Positions 12,140-26,800 of a stretch of DNA of 64,000 nucleotides are shown here, in pieces (position 1 is the first letter of the stretch; every line of letters begins with the position of its first letter). Origin of the DNA: Lepeophtheirus salmonis. Taxonomy: Eukaryota; Arthropoda; Copepoda; Siphonostomatoida; Caligidae. Where the stretch lies: the NCBI RefSeq assembly GCF_016086655.4, contig NC_052133.2, positions 46,988,383 through 47,052,382 of the forward strand, written 5' to 3'. Below the pieces are notes generated by a model. It was not told the origin of the DNA. It saw nothing but the letters and a program-made list of their open reading frames with translations, and did no database searches. The translations under genes were made by a program, and so were the position numbers.

Positions 12140-14770
12140 CACTAGTTTTTCAAGAAACCAATATTTAGACCAAATAAAGGACGATAGCTTCAGTTAAAAA
12201 ATTGAATTTCAATTATTTTTTTAAATTTGATTGACGTGCACTGCCATCTTCTTGTTGGGATCGTAAAATTATTTCCAAATAACTTTTATATATGAATATA
12301 TAGGTTTATAAAATAAGTTTCCAATATTTTACAACTTTTAAAACTATTTTAAATTTTGATAGTTCAAATAACAATAAAAAAACTTTTGTACGTATAAAAT
12401 CCTTGACAAGGCTCTACAACAAAAACAAATTCATTATTATAAAGTAAGTAGAAACTTTTTTGTGTGATTTCTTTCATGATTAATATTCCCTTATTCCCAC
12501 TTATAATAATCATTAAGAATAAAAAAAAATTCTCTTTAATCTAGCAATTAGAAAGCTTATTCTCATAATTTATATGTATATCAAAAAGGTAAGACGAAAC
12601 CGAAAAAAGTTTTTACACGTTCTTTCACTGTCAAATTGTTCATGAATGGTTAACATTTATATGAACCTAATGTTTTGCTGTTTTTAATTAATAAAATACC
12701 TCCGTATCCTCTTAAGGCACATTGTATCTACCTGTTTTATTGCATTTTAAACAGTAGATTTGACAATATATATGTTTTTGGCGTATTCAGAAACATAATT
12801 ATTGTATTTGCTTTATAAAACTCACCTTAAAATATATATTAATGGTGTTGTGATTTTCAAAATTCAAATTTATTATGTATTATCTCGATTTATCAAATTG
12901 GTCTTGTTTTGTGTCTCAAAATTTAATTGTTTTCCTTACTCTGTTGTCATGATCTAGAATCAATCCAACCAATCAAAATTTACTTTTTTTTAAACAATCA
13001 GATTAGTACTGTCTAAAAATGTAATTTCTCAATGATGAAGATTTTTTTAATATCTCAATCTCTAAAGATTTTGGTTATGCTATAATCAAGAACCCTCAAG
13101 GACTTAAATATTTGCTCTCTAAGTTTCGGGATAAGATAAGATGGTCTTATTCACACAAGTATTTTAACATATACTTGGATATGTTAAACAAATAAAGAAT
13201 ATTGAAATATTAATCTTTCTAAATCTATTCGATTTTTATTTTTTTCAAGAATATTAACCCAATTAGACCTAAAGTTTAAAAAAAATCTTAAATTTTCTTT
13301 CTAATTGAAACTATAATATAAAAAAATTATATTAAAATGCGGATATACCACTCTGAAAATTTGTTTACATCTTCTCATATAATTCCTTAAATATATTTTA
13401 TAAAATTAAAAAATTGTAAAAAATGTCGTTACACGACGTTCACAATATCAGGCACACCATTTTTGAATTTCCTCTCATTAATATTGCTACAAATATTTAG
13501 TTTGAAAGTTGTTTTTATTTCAGAATATTTTTTTATATTCTATAAGTTTGATATTTTTCATTTATTATGAATATTTAATTCATTTTTTTCCGATAGCCTT
13601 TCAAAAAAGAAACTATGAATCATGATTTCAAACTCTATAAGCAATATAATCTTCTTAATGTTAAAAGTGGCCTTGCAAGGCCAAATTATTTGAATGCCGA
13701 GATGTGGTTTAGTGAACAACATTTTGAGAGAAATTATTATCTTGGATTCTATGTGTGTTGATTCGAAATACGGTCACTCCTTGTGAAGGGAATATATATT
13801 TTTTATATTTAGTGACTTAAAATACTATGCTTAACTGAGATTGAATAATTATATTACTGTAATAATGCCTTGTACTATGTCGGTGCAATTCTGTTTGACC
13901 AATTAAATGGAATAATATTATTTAAATCACGAATAATATATCATTTTACTTCCTATTTAATTATTAAATTATTTTTGGTTATCAAACCCACACAATATGA
14001 AGGCTAAAATTCATGTTTTTTATAAACCCAAATTGGAAATTACTTTACCGTACCTATTTACTAGAAACACATTTACTTAAACGGCTCGAAATTTTTTTTT
14101 ATCCTTGTGAAATGAACCAGTATATAAATTGCTGTACAAATATTATAAACAATTATTTGATGAACACATCTCCTTTAATCATTTCAATTATTACTTTCTA
14201 TGGTTCCTTTATCCTATCCCAAATTACGCATTGTAAAATATCAATAGAAATAGACAATTCAAACCTAATGGTCTGTAAAATTATGATTTCAACTACCTCT
14301 CTCTTTTCCTCTCATAGAGAAAAATGAAGAAAACAAACTTTTTTCATTTATTTAAAATATAAAAATTTCATTTTTCTCTCTAAAAAAAACAAAAAACTTT
14401 TCCTCTATACTTGATTAAAAAAAATATATAGTCAATTATCAAAATATGCTTCAATATTTGCTTTTTATTAAGTAAAGTACATATATGAAAAAAATACTTA
14501 TTTTCATCAATATAAATAATGTATAAAAACTTAGCAAAAAAAATCATAATAATGTACAACATTCTTTCATTAAGAAGTTACTTCTTGCATTAAAGAAATA
14601 TGTGCCCATAGTTAGAGTTATAAATCATAATCATTAAAGGTGTGTGACGGTACTTATAGCGCCACTACTTCAAAAACTTTAGATTTGTACTTTCCCCCTA
14701 CACATTACCCGTCAAATTTAGCGATATACACATTATTCGGAGAAAAATTATATCACTTAAAAATAAAAAT
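12140..14770. other. AT-rich noncoding stretch left of DPEP exon F
   Basis: Holds a 16-bp palindrome at 13668-13683 and otherwise only AT-rich sequence. Frames at 14013-14327 and 14380-14562 are low-complexity Ile/Phe/Lys strings without a recognisable domain. No splice-bounded exon on either strand is evident. Confidence 0.5.
13668..13683. repeat. Perfect 16-bp palindrome
   Basis: tggccttgcaaggcca is its own reverse complement and stands out as GC-rich in AT-rich surroundings. Confidence 0.9.
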
Positions 14771-14780
14771 AAAGTCTTAC

Positions 14781-14850
14781 CTTTCCAAAACTTGTTAAAC
14801 CATCATGTTCTGGCTTTCCATCGGCCTTATCGACTTTGGAACAATCCGCC
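14781..14850 (-). CDS. DPEP: DPEP exon F: last exon seen in the window
   Basis: The exon has 70 bases with acceptor TTACAG and donor GTAAGAC. Its first base completes the Trp codon of NTPW, followed by ADCSKVDKADGKPEHDG and LTSFGK. This matches the family's NTPWADN...GLSPFGQ region, with a more charged insert. Phase 0 at the donor predicts that the next exon begins at the equivalent of RVVxELNRLGM. No such exon was found between 1 and 14779. Confidence 0.93.
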
Positions 14851-17800
14851 CTGTAACAAGGATTTTACATGATTATTATTAATAAATAATTATTTCGTCA
14901 CAAATAGTTGTCATCATTAAAATGTAATCATAACTAAAAAATATTTTTTGCAAATATAATCATTTACAATTATTGCTTTTCATTGACGAAGCGGTTAGAA
15001 GAATTAACCATACATCTTGGAATTAGAAAAAAAAATCATGTTTAACCTTAAGTAATAAATCAAAAGGTTGGATTCTTAATTTATTTTGTTCAATTTCCGA
15101 CAAATACTTAAACTATGGTTAAGTATCTTTTTTGTGTTCTTATCCGCCAAGTAATTTAAATATGTGCTGAATGTTAAGCTACTTTTAAAATGTTTAGCTA
15201 TCTACACTAAATTTTTTTACAGGGTTCAATATTTTAATAATTGGAATAAGTATAAAAACTAAATTGAATAAAAGTTGAGCAAGATGTTGATATTGAAGTG
15301 AAATTTAGAAAAGTTTTAATGTCTTTCCTCAGGAAAAATCTATTTAATTTTCCGTACTTTAGATGAGTTAATAAAGTATTAACTATCCTTTAGTACTTAA
15401 TTATTCTTTAAAAAAATAAAATAATTGCAGTAAAATACTCCTTTAGTATATCCAGGTTTTGAATTTAGCTCAATGATAAGTTGTTTCAACATGAATTTTC
15501 ATATTATTATACACAAAATATGAATATAGGAATTTCTTTGAAGAGTCTGTAGAATTGGTTTTGCAGATATACCGGATTATTTGAATCCAGATTGTAAAAA
15601 AAGAAAACTTGTGTTAAACGATAGCAATAATCATTGAAAGGTCCTCAAAATGAAAAACTGTTTTGGGATCAGATGTGGCAGAAACAAACTATAATTGTAT
15701 ACTCAAATATAAACGAACAAATTATTTACCATGGTGTATTACAGTTATGAGTAAGAGTCATAGAAATGGCACCAAGTCTCTGAAACATGCGAAGGACTCC
15801 AAGACTTGTTCCAATAGCGTGACCACTTTCCACACTAATTAGGCTTGCTATCCTTCCTTCTGAATGGGCGTCAATTAAAGCTGAAAACAGAAATAAAAAT
15901 AAATATGAATTGATTTAATTGTTTGATGGATATATTTATTTGCTGAATGAAATTCACTTACAACTTGATATTTTGCATATTATGTCAAATATTCAACAAA
16001 CAGATAAAATGTAGTTGCCATAATTAAATTCATTGACCAAAAATAGAAATGAAATAATTAATTGTTTAATTGCATATATACGCAATTTAAAAATCTTGAA
16101 ATTTTTTTTGTTATTTTGTCGGTTGAAACTCCGTTTAAAACTGACAACTACCAAAATTGAATGGTTTTCAAATCGTGGTCGCTCTTTCAACCTATTTTAT
16201 TGCAACCCCACTTATACAAGTTGTACACTTTTAACTTCATATTACCATAATGTACCAATGTTCATAATTTGGCAACACATATGAAGCTGACTATTTTTAT
16301 ATAACCAAAGTATAAAAGTTTTGGCAGTTCTAAAACAGTCTAGGATTTCCAGATATATACTTTAAACCTTTTTATATAATCAAAAAAATTAAACTGGTGC
16401 CTGATTCAATTAATATGCAATACCTTTTACTTATGTACCGTTTTCTTGTATGATGAGTAAGTTGAAAATTATAAAACTGTATACGGGATTATATTTACTC
16501 ATGCCCACAGAAGAATGACTTTAATATATTTTTTATTCTAAAAAAAGAGTTTTGTATACTAAAAAATGATTAGATTCAACTTCTATGTGGTTAAATTTTG
16601 TAGTAAAGAAAAATTTTACTTTTATGAAGTCAAGTTAAGATTAAATCTATTTTATAAACCACCGCACAGAATTATACGAATAATCAATAATTATTCGTAA
16701 GCTTAAAAAACCAGGGAGAAAAATAACACACTGGTCAAGTCAATCTCCAAGCCTCAATCCTAAAAAAAAAAAAGACGTAAATCAATGTAACAATGCGCTC
16801 AGGGTATTTTTTTCTTTAGAGCTCAGTAGTTTCCCGTTTTGGTCATTCTTGCTAAATAAAAGAATTTAAAAATCAAAATGGTAACTTTAAAGAATGTTAT
16901 GGATGAGAACAGCTAGAATCAGATGTGAAAAGGAAGGAGAGGGAGAAGGAAATAAACTAGGACATAATTAAGAATTACTTCGATGTTGATCCTCAATTTT
17001 ACTCTTAGTACAACAAGGACTTTTAATTATAACCTGCAACAAATCATCCAGCTTTTATGTAAACACGAATATTCAATCAGGCTTAGAAAATAATTGAATT
17101 TAGTAAGAAGGAAAGTTCACTACTCAGGAGTTAAATAATAACAGAGGAAAAAAAAATTAATTCTTCAGATTACCAATTTAAAAAAAACAACAAAAAAAAA
17201 CGGGCCAGCTACAAAATAAACATAATTTACATTACGAATACTTTATATATATTAACTTAAAAGATCATTTTTAGGTCAGATGGAAAAATTGTAATACTAT
17301 AATATTTACCAATACTGCATCAATGCAACTTTATCTGATTAATTAAGGAATAAAAAAAAAGTTATTTTTTTAGGAAAATGCTCTTTTTTGACTAGGACTG
17401 ACTTCTTTTTTTTTTTTTTTTTTTTTTTTGTAATAATTCCATAACGAAATTTATACATTCAAAAGGATGTGTGTAATCTCGAGTCATTGATGATTCCAAT
17501 TTTATAATTTTTCGTTTGTTATAAAAAAGGAACATTTTTGAACTATGTTTGTCCAACGTTTCGAAAAAAAAGGAAAAAAAATGAAGCAGTGTATAATTGT
17601 ACAAATACTCATATCTATGAAATAATGTATAATTTGATATATCAAATATAAATTTACGGCACTTTTTTAAAGTAGATTAGACAAAGTACATGATAGGATA
17701 TAAATACATACATATAATTACTTAAAATAAGGGTTTCATGCCTATAATTTTACTCCAGATAAGACATGTATGCATACATTGTGCTTATTTTAGAGACTCC

Positions 17801-20800
17801 TTTCTTTATAAAATATGTAGTGTCTGGAGTGGGGACACATAAACTTGGAGTAGCATTTTATAAATATTTTATTGCCATTATTCATAATCATATGGCTTCA
17901 TTATGCAACCGAATGACAGATGAATAAAATACTAACAATTTTTGTAACCGTACCATCTCTTTAACAGTAAAAATGTCGGAGGAACAACAAAAAAGGCAAC
18001 TCACCGGTATCAGTGCCAAGAAGGCTGCAGAAACAGTTGTCATCTATAATCAGACTGCCTACAACATCAAGAAGTCCATTAAGAAGAGGAATGGTGTTTT
18101 AAGGGCTTAAGATAATGGGAGTCAAAATTTGAAGCGTAACATGGAGGTTGTCCATTACAACTCGGGACTAAAATCATCCGTACGGATTACGATGATTTAC
18201 ACTGGACGATGTGCTCATATGATCACATTAGGCAGATATGAATGCATTTGAAACATAAATTATATTATATTTGTACTTTCTCAATATAGAAATAAACACA
18301 ACAGAACAAAAAAAATGCATTTAAAGGTGCCACAATAGAACAGTATTCTATATGTGTTATAGTTAATTTCTTCTAGATTTTTGATTAATTTAACCAAGGC
18401 TTAGTGCTCTATCTTTTCAAAAATAAAGGTTCATTGTATAAGCTTGTGTATACTTTCTTTTTCTATTTCTTATGGAAACTGAGGGGGGGGTACTTACTCG
18501 AACTTGATATACTTTCTCAAGAATGAACAAAGAACGACAAAATAATAAAAACAGTGTTGAGAATGTTAACAATACAAAATCTCGCAAGCTGTCAGGTCAT
18601 TTTTATACAACTCTATAACTTTATCTGTAACTTAGGGATCTGTGCAACCTATCATTATTCTGTGAAGATCCTGAAGTCGTCCATCAGGTCCGTAGCAAGC
18701 TCCATAGACGCTGCAGTGGTCAGAATATACGCTAAAGCTTTCAGGTCTCGTGTGGCAGCTGTCCTTAAAGTAAGGGGAGAACATATTTTTTTTTAAATAT
18801 TAGGGATTGTCGTATGCTCATTTTTTTGTAAATAAAATATTGTCTTAAACTATTCATTATGCATCTTCTTGGCCTTAAACTCGGTCCAAATTTATCTGCA
18901 AGACCTTGTATTCCAAATAAAATATCTATATATATATAATTACTATATATATATATATAAGTAATTATATCACGGTGTTGATAATTGTTGGAGCTGAGCC
19001 CCTCCAAATGATGAATGCTAGCAACACCCCTGCCCTAAACCCAATCCTATTTTGGGGAATCTATAAGGAAAGGTATTATATTTAATAGACAGTAACAATA
19101 CAAAGAACAAGAGAAGAAAAATGGTACAAAAATGATTAATGTGTCAAAAAATGTATTTTTTTTTTTAATGAAAGGAAATTATTAGCTTCGTATCTAAATA
19201 CTTATCATCACAATTTGACGTTCATCATGCAAATAATAAATAATGATGGCAGTAAAAACGACAATAACAATGAAAACAACAATAAAGTGAAGAATATAAA
19301 ACTCATTTGAATATCTGAGAAGAGGTAGGAGAGGAGGAGATGCATACAACATAATCCCACTAAATCTCTGTACCTAGTATGGATATGATAAAATAGTAAG
19401 TAAGTATATAAATAAATCTCTCTGTAATGTTGTTATTTATGAACGTGGTTATAATGAGTAGGTATTTCATAGTACACTGATAAAAAAACTGTTATTTTTT
19501 CAATACGAAATCAATTCTTATTTGTTCTATAATTGATTTTTATAATAGAATAATCTTTATGTCCACAGTGTATGTAAACAATATCAACCATTTTTCATTG
19601 TTAAAGTGGGTTTACTGAAGTAAACGCATTTAAAAGCAAACTAAAGATGGGTTTACGAAAGTGCTTACCACATTTACAACGCATATATTTTTCCTTTTGA
19701 TTATTAGTATTGCACTTTACTTCAATTTTTTTTTATTAATTAAATGTAACTAGATAAGAAGTATAATAATAGAAACAAGGAAAAAGAAATGCGTGCTAAA
19801 TTATGCGTAAGCACTTTCGTAAACCCAAAGGTAGTTTGCTTTTAACAAATAAAAAAGATTGGATCGCTCTTTTGTCATGCTCTGTAATTTTCTATTATTG
19901 AAAAAATAGAAAGAAAATATCAGATTAGGGAAAAATCCTTCTACAACTTTGGAAAGGCAGTGTATTTTCAAAATTTACCATTTTGTTAAGAAAACCTAAT
20001 TTCGAAGAATAAATAATCTTTCAAAACTTTTTCAAAGATGATCCCCTTGATTGATTATATATATATATTTTTTAATAGTAAAAAATTGCAGAACATTCAT
20101 TATTTTTATTTCTCAAAAACAAATTAAAACTGTTTGTAAATTTGTACCAAAATATTAGGTTAAAAAATAACTTTGGTAATCGAATAAGAATAAAGTTTGG
20201 AATTATAGAATATCGGTTTCTTTTTTATATGAACTCATATGTATATAGGGCCTGTGCTACAGAAAAGACCCCCTATGAATGATAAAAGTGCAAAAAAATT
20301 GGAATATCAGTCCACATTTTGAATTAATTAGGTAATGCCTAAAAAAAATGAATACAAATTTAATAATTAATTAATACAAATATTTTATTGTAAAGAAATT
20401 GTCAATAAATTATATATTTAGACAGTCTTTAGATAAATAGTGAAAAAAAAAAGTTTTTAAGAAAGAGTTATTATTATTATGGGAAGTATGAAAAGGTTCA
20501 TATTTAAAAAAAAAATTTAAATAATTTTATAATGAAGTCGGAAGAAATGAGATTTCAAACTGAAGAAAGGATAGGTTACATAGAAAAAATTAGCTGTCAG
20601 TCCGAAGAAATGAAATAGTAAAATAAAACTATGGATATTAGTTAAAAAAATGAAATGTTAGTCGGAAAATCTGAAAACAAATATTTAAATCCTCCCAGGA
20701 AACATCTTAGCTCGTCCCTGTATCTATTTATGCACATAAAAATGTTCCATATTTGAAAGAACTCTCTACAATTGATAATTTTAGCATATGTGTGATGACG

Positions 20801-23800
20801 TCATTTATCAAAAAATTGTTCTATGGGATGGCTTTTACGTCAGATTTGAACACGTCCTTAAAGTTTAAGACGAATTTTAGATGAAGCGTCTATCTTTTGA
20901 CTCCGATAAATACTTAGTTGTAATATTTTTTTATTCTAACTACACGTAAAATATAAACATATAAGTATTTTATTGATTTAACCTATTTAAAGAGTACATT
21001 GGTCAGTAGTTTTCCCACAAATTGTATATGAATACGACTCGTCTAATATTGCAACTGTTAAAACTGGTAAAAAACAATTTGTGTTATATAAATGTCAAGA
21101 CTTTAAAATATATTGAATCATCAACAATTGTCATGAGTATCTAAATTATATCTGATATCTTAATTTTTTTTTTTTTTTATATGTAGTATCAATATAAATA
21201 TTGGTAGCTATATTTTTAAGAGCACGATCAAAAATGAGACGCCTGACATCTTGAAAGTAGGGTAACGTCATTTTTTACCTTTTTAGGACATACTATTATT
21301 TTATTTCGTACGATATTATTGAAGAAGAATAATAGCAACGGTGTACAAATTTGAGACTCGTACATCTATTTTTAATATAAAAAATATAATTTTTTATAAA
21401 GAAAGTTTTATTATTTTTTTTCTTGTTTGGATAACAGTTAAAGAGTATATTTTATTGTTTTTTATGAGGCATAGCTTTTCCTTTGTTAATATTTCTTTTT
21501 AAATTATAATTAGAAAAGATATGTACAAATTTTGAGACTTATAGATTGTTTTTTAATAAATAAGCATGATTTTCATACAAGGAGGTGTTCAAAATAAAAA
21601 TTTATTTTAAATCGTCGGTTTTAATAGGTTAATATAAGATTAGATTAATTTATAATAAAATTAAAATTGCATAACAGTATTTCAGTTTCACCGCATTTAA
21701 AGCACTTTAAAATTAAACAATATTTATATTTTTTTACTATCAATTAATATTATAATGGTTAATAATGTCCACACGTCTAATCAACTTCTAGTAATTGAAA
21801 CAAAAGCAAAAAGGTGGTAGATTATCATTTAGTTTTTTTGTTATGAATTTGCATGAAAGTGTCGGAATTGTCATTGTATTGATAAAACAAACAAGATCTT
21901 TGGTCTGAGCAATACAAATACTTCAGGATACTAACTGACAAGATTTTTGAGTGATCCAAGCAAACAGCGTATTAATTTTCAATAAATACATATATTGTAA
22001 GCTACTAAGCAACAATGTAATGTAGCTTATAATTGACGAAAATATGTATATGAAATATTGGCTGTATAAGATAATAATTCGTACATTTATTTTTTCTATT
22101 TTTGTTCGGGATTCTTTTTTGTTTAAGACCCCGAACATATATTTTTATGTAATTGGAATCAAATTACGTTCTTGAACACAATTTAATCAAAAATTAAAGC
22201 AAGGTTTGCTTATGTAAATATAACATATATTTGGGTTATAATAGACGAAAAATCCGTTTCACAAATCTACAAAAAGGCCTTCATTCAATGAATTACTTCA
22301 TGAATATAGTTAATTTATCCATGTCTTCCCCCTAGCTAGATTAACTATTTTGAATAGCGGTATTTATTAAAAGTAATATGATCATTTGATTACTTTTCAT
22401 GAATATTACAATTTAATTCGAACCATTATTGCAAATGATCATAAATATATATACATTTTTTAAATAAATCTAATTCTTTGTAGTATAGAATATTTAAGTA
22501 TATACCATTTGTTAAATAGGTAGAGTTGTAAATTCAAAGTCTTTTTTAAAGAGCAATTTTGTTTGTTGTATGCAATTTGAACAATATTTTATATTTTCTA
22601 ACGCTGTAATAATTATTCTTTAATTATTGAGGAGATAACATTTATGCATAACGTGTAACCAAGAGTGTGTTTGTTAATTAATTATAGAGATTGACATTGA
22701 AGAGTTATAACTGTAAAGTTCATTAACAGTTAATTTAATTAATTATATTTGACTGAATGTACAATTAAGGATCTATTAAAGTAATTCTTGCCTATTTTCT
22801 TGATAAATACAGGGTCGTGAAGGTAAATCCAGACTACTTTAATTACATTTTAATGAGTAGGGAAGCAAGTAAAGGCTTGAAATTCTATTTACAAGTTCTT
22901 ATAATAAAAACAAAAAGTCATACTATGTGTTTGCCATTTTTACCAATCATTCGATTGGTACGAGCCCTAAGGGATTTGCAGGCCTTTACCACGTCCGTAG
23001 AGGAGAGTTTGTTCCAGTGCATTATGATAGAGGCCTTCAAAAAGTCAATGCTGTTGTGGGTATTGGCAGATACCTTCCTATCTAACTCCACCTAAAAGAA
23101 ATAATCCATGGGATTCATATAGGAGTTAGAGGGATCGGTACAGTGGTGTCAAAATGACAGCTTCTTTTCTTTGAACAAGTTTTGGGGTTGCAGGGTGTAT
23201 GAAACGAGTTGAGTCTTGTTGAAACAGGAATTTAAAACCATTAGTCTCAGCTTTCATTATTTAAGGTAGGTATGATCTGGCCAGACAGAAGTTCAGAGTA
23301 CCAGTGGGCACCCAACACTTCTCCTTTAGTTCAAAAAAGATGGGGGACATAACACTACCATAGCGCCAAATGACCAAGGGTTATGATACTGTCCAAAAAC
23401 TTGATTTTAAAGACATGGGGGGCATTAGTTCTCTCTGTGGTGAACCATCTATTGTGTTTTGCATGTAGTAGACTTAAATTAAAAGGAACATTAAAAAAAA
23501 AAAAATCGTACTACTAACTTATAGCTAGAGTCTATCTCTCATTTAAAAATCGAAATACCTGAGTTCAATGCTTTCCTTATTGTTTAGAATGTAGTTAAAG
23601 GATGGACCAGATTTATATTTCTTTCAAAGCTGCTTCTATCTTATTTACATCATTAGAGTTGTATAAAATATGACCTTTCACATTTGAAGTATGTTTGGGA
23701 TAAAAACAGTTTACTTGTTACGCCATTTTATTATATTAACCACGAGCAAGGAAATGAACAAAAATCCCACTTTTTATCTTAAAAGGAATTCGACAGGGAT

Positions 23801-26800
23801 TACTTTGATGAGATCCTGAATTGTACTCAGAGTCCAACAAGGACCTCCCTCAACAAATTTTCAATATTAACCACGTAGTCTACTTTACATTTATGGGTTC
23901 TCTCTTCACAAATTAAAGATAAATTATAAGAGTTTATAATAAAATTAAGGATCGAAAGAAGAGTAATTTCCAAAAGGTCATAAATTATGTCCTAGAGAGC
24001 GGGAGTGGCTTTTTCTTATTGGTAATTTGAGTAGGGTGTTATCATTACTATTAGTTTTTGAAAAGAAAAAGTAAGAAAGTATTTCATTTGTGCGTGTGCC
24101 TATGGAACACAGAGAATAACTATAAGGTTTTGCGTAGAGTTTATTTGTGTAAGTCCTTGTTGGAGTCGGAGTAGAATTAAGGACTTACTTTAGGGTAATT
24201 CCTTACTATGTATTTGCTAGAAACAGATTATGTCTTGTATTTATTTTCTTCCTTCCATAGATGGCCTCAGATAATCTAATATGACTTATTGACAGCTAAG
24301 CTACTCTTCTGCCAAATATGATTCAAATTCCTAGGGTTACTATGATATTTTTTGGTTTCTTTACTTTTAACAAGCTAGCAAATCATATTCTCTAATTAAA
24401 TCTTTCCTCTTCAATTATCGACAAAGATCGACATAGAAGTAATTCTTTCCTAAGTACTTGCTAGGTACGATAGTGATACTTTCATTGATGTTTTTTCTCG
24501 TAAGACTGCTTGCAGCCAAGCTGCACCCCTCCAAAACATTCTTCAAATTGTCAGGGCTAGAACAGTCTAATATTTGGTTCCGGGCCAAAATGCTTACAAG
24601 TCTATATATAGTTAAGAGCATAAATAATGTACATAGTAAAAATAAATGCCCTCGCAGTTTGACATAAAAATAAATGAATTCATTTATTTTCTGATTTAAC
24701 AAAACATATATAGGCTATCTGTCAAAAACTTTTACATAAAAATCCTTCCGAGACAAGTTTTTTTTTTTCTCTGATAGTTTTGTTTGTTGTATTTTTGGGA
24801 TAAACTTGAAGAAGGGGAGGAGTTGGAGGTAAACGTTCAAGTAATAATGATTTATTATAATATTGTTCGTATTTTCTTTTAAAAACATACAATAGTTTTT
24901 ACTAAATATTCTATTTTTATAATTTATTTCATAAAATAACTTTTTTTATGCAAATACTGAGTTTGATATGTTTAAATCAAGGCTGCGGGGCTGGTATGAG
25001 GTGTCGTAATAGTTGTACCGACTCCAACTCTGGCTACAAAGGCTATTATAATTTATGTGAATAAAACTTATTTATAATCTTAGGCTTACTTTGAGCGTTT
25101 GTAAAGTTCGTTTTTTTTTCAAAAGGGTTATAAATCAAAAGTATTTATTATTATTAATTTATAAAAAGTTAATAGTTTCAAATACAATCACAATACCTGA
25201 ACATCTCTAAAGTCGAAATTATTATGTTTGGTAGATAGATTATAGCTATTAGCTACGTTAGTTCATTAATTAGCCTTGTCAATGTCATCAGTCTAAAGAG
25301 TAATGTTGAAGTAAATGGTTGTTTGTATTTTTTGTTCCTCGGTTACGATTGCATAAATTATGTTCCGAGAATTATGAATGTATTGCAATATATTGATTTT
25401 TATTCATTTGATTTGTTGTTCACCTTGTTAAATATCTTATATTCAAAATATTTTCTTTATACGTGGCGCAATTATATACTCCACACAACTAATAAGTTAT
25501 GATATCATCGTAACAGCTCGGAGTAAATTCAAGTTTAGATGAGAGTTGGGATAGACATTCGTCTCCAAGACTCAATTAACTACAAAGTCCAGTGAGTGGA
25601 GGTAAGACCTGGAAGATGTCCACATTTAGGCACAAACAATAAATGCCTTGCCACGTCAAAAGTCGTGTCTATGGTGTACCTCATTGCATGGTAGGTGCAG
25701 AACACATTATCCCTCAAGATTCCCTTTAACTGCAAAGTCAAAGGGTTTGAGGTCATGATTGGAGGAGGGCCACATGGAGTTAGGCAGAAGTCAGCCATAT
25801 TGTTACTGGATAAGTTTCGGTTGTTCCTGGGTGTATAACAGTCGGAATGAAAATGTAATTGTTCATTGAAGCCTTTTGAAACCGGCGCGGAGAAGATCTC
25901 ACACACATTACTATTTTCGTTGGTGCTCCAATATTTTTACACTTAGATAGACGGGATAAAAACAAAACTTGGTTCAGAAGTTGCTTGGTTGCTTAATAAA
26001 ATATCGTTTTAAAAATAACAATGATAAAACTGTAATTAAATGGTTCCTGAATTTTTAGTCCCAAATCTGTAAGTAGGGATTCAAACTAAAAATCTACCAT
26101 GTTTTATTCTTGCACTATGCCAATGATTTTTTTTTGTTAATTTTAAGAGCAATTATAATATAAACCTTTTCTTATTAAAAAATCCGCCTATTCTAATTTT
26201 CATGAGTTCCAAATGAAGTAAAGACTCTTTTATTCTATATGAATCAAGCAAAGTTTGTCTAATGGTTAATCTGTCTGCAGAGGACTCATTGTTTACAACG
26301 AGAGTGTGTAGCCTTAGCTCAGCGCCTGAAGGAAAGAAAAAGGGAGTATATAGCGGTAGTTGCATAAATACAAGGACTAATTTTTAAACCCTTATATCTC
26401 GAGGTTCTGTGAGTGGAAATAAAAAATTCTAGCACGAGTAACTAGTTAAATATTTTGGCTGTTTTTTTGTTTTTCTTACTCGCATCAAACAACATCGTTA
26501 ACGATGAATAACGAGGCCAAACGTTATATGGTTGCCACTCTCCTCCGCGCCGGTAGATCTGTCAAGGAGATAATCAAGGACACTGGACTATCCAGGACTA
26601 CTGTGTTCAAGGTCCAGAAGCTTGTCAAGGAAGGAAAAGATCTGAAAGACCTGGCCATACCTCTGGAATGACTCAGGATTGGCTCGCTGCCAACATGCCA
26701 TTTTGGAACAAAAACATTTGGCCACATCAATCACCTGATATGAATCACCTTGACTACAGTGTGTGGTGGCAAATTGAGAAAAAGGCCTGCACTACCCGCC

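Noticed and set aside
14013..14327. 104-codon open frame, plus strand
   Set aside because: Ile/Phe/Asn-rich, no domain, AT-rich surroundings.
24415..24702. 95-codon minus-strand frame with a hydrophobic stretch
   Set aside because: It lies in a region containing a diverged direct duplication (around 24190 and 24440) and has no recognised domain or splice context.
25580..25906. 108-codon open frame, minus strand
   Set aside because: It passes through a frameshifted mariner transposase, and the conserved SPDLNPLDF-like wording is in another frame.
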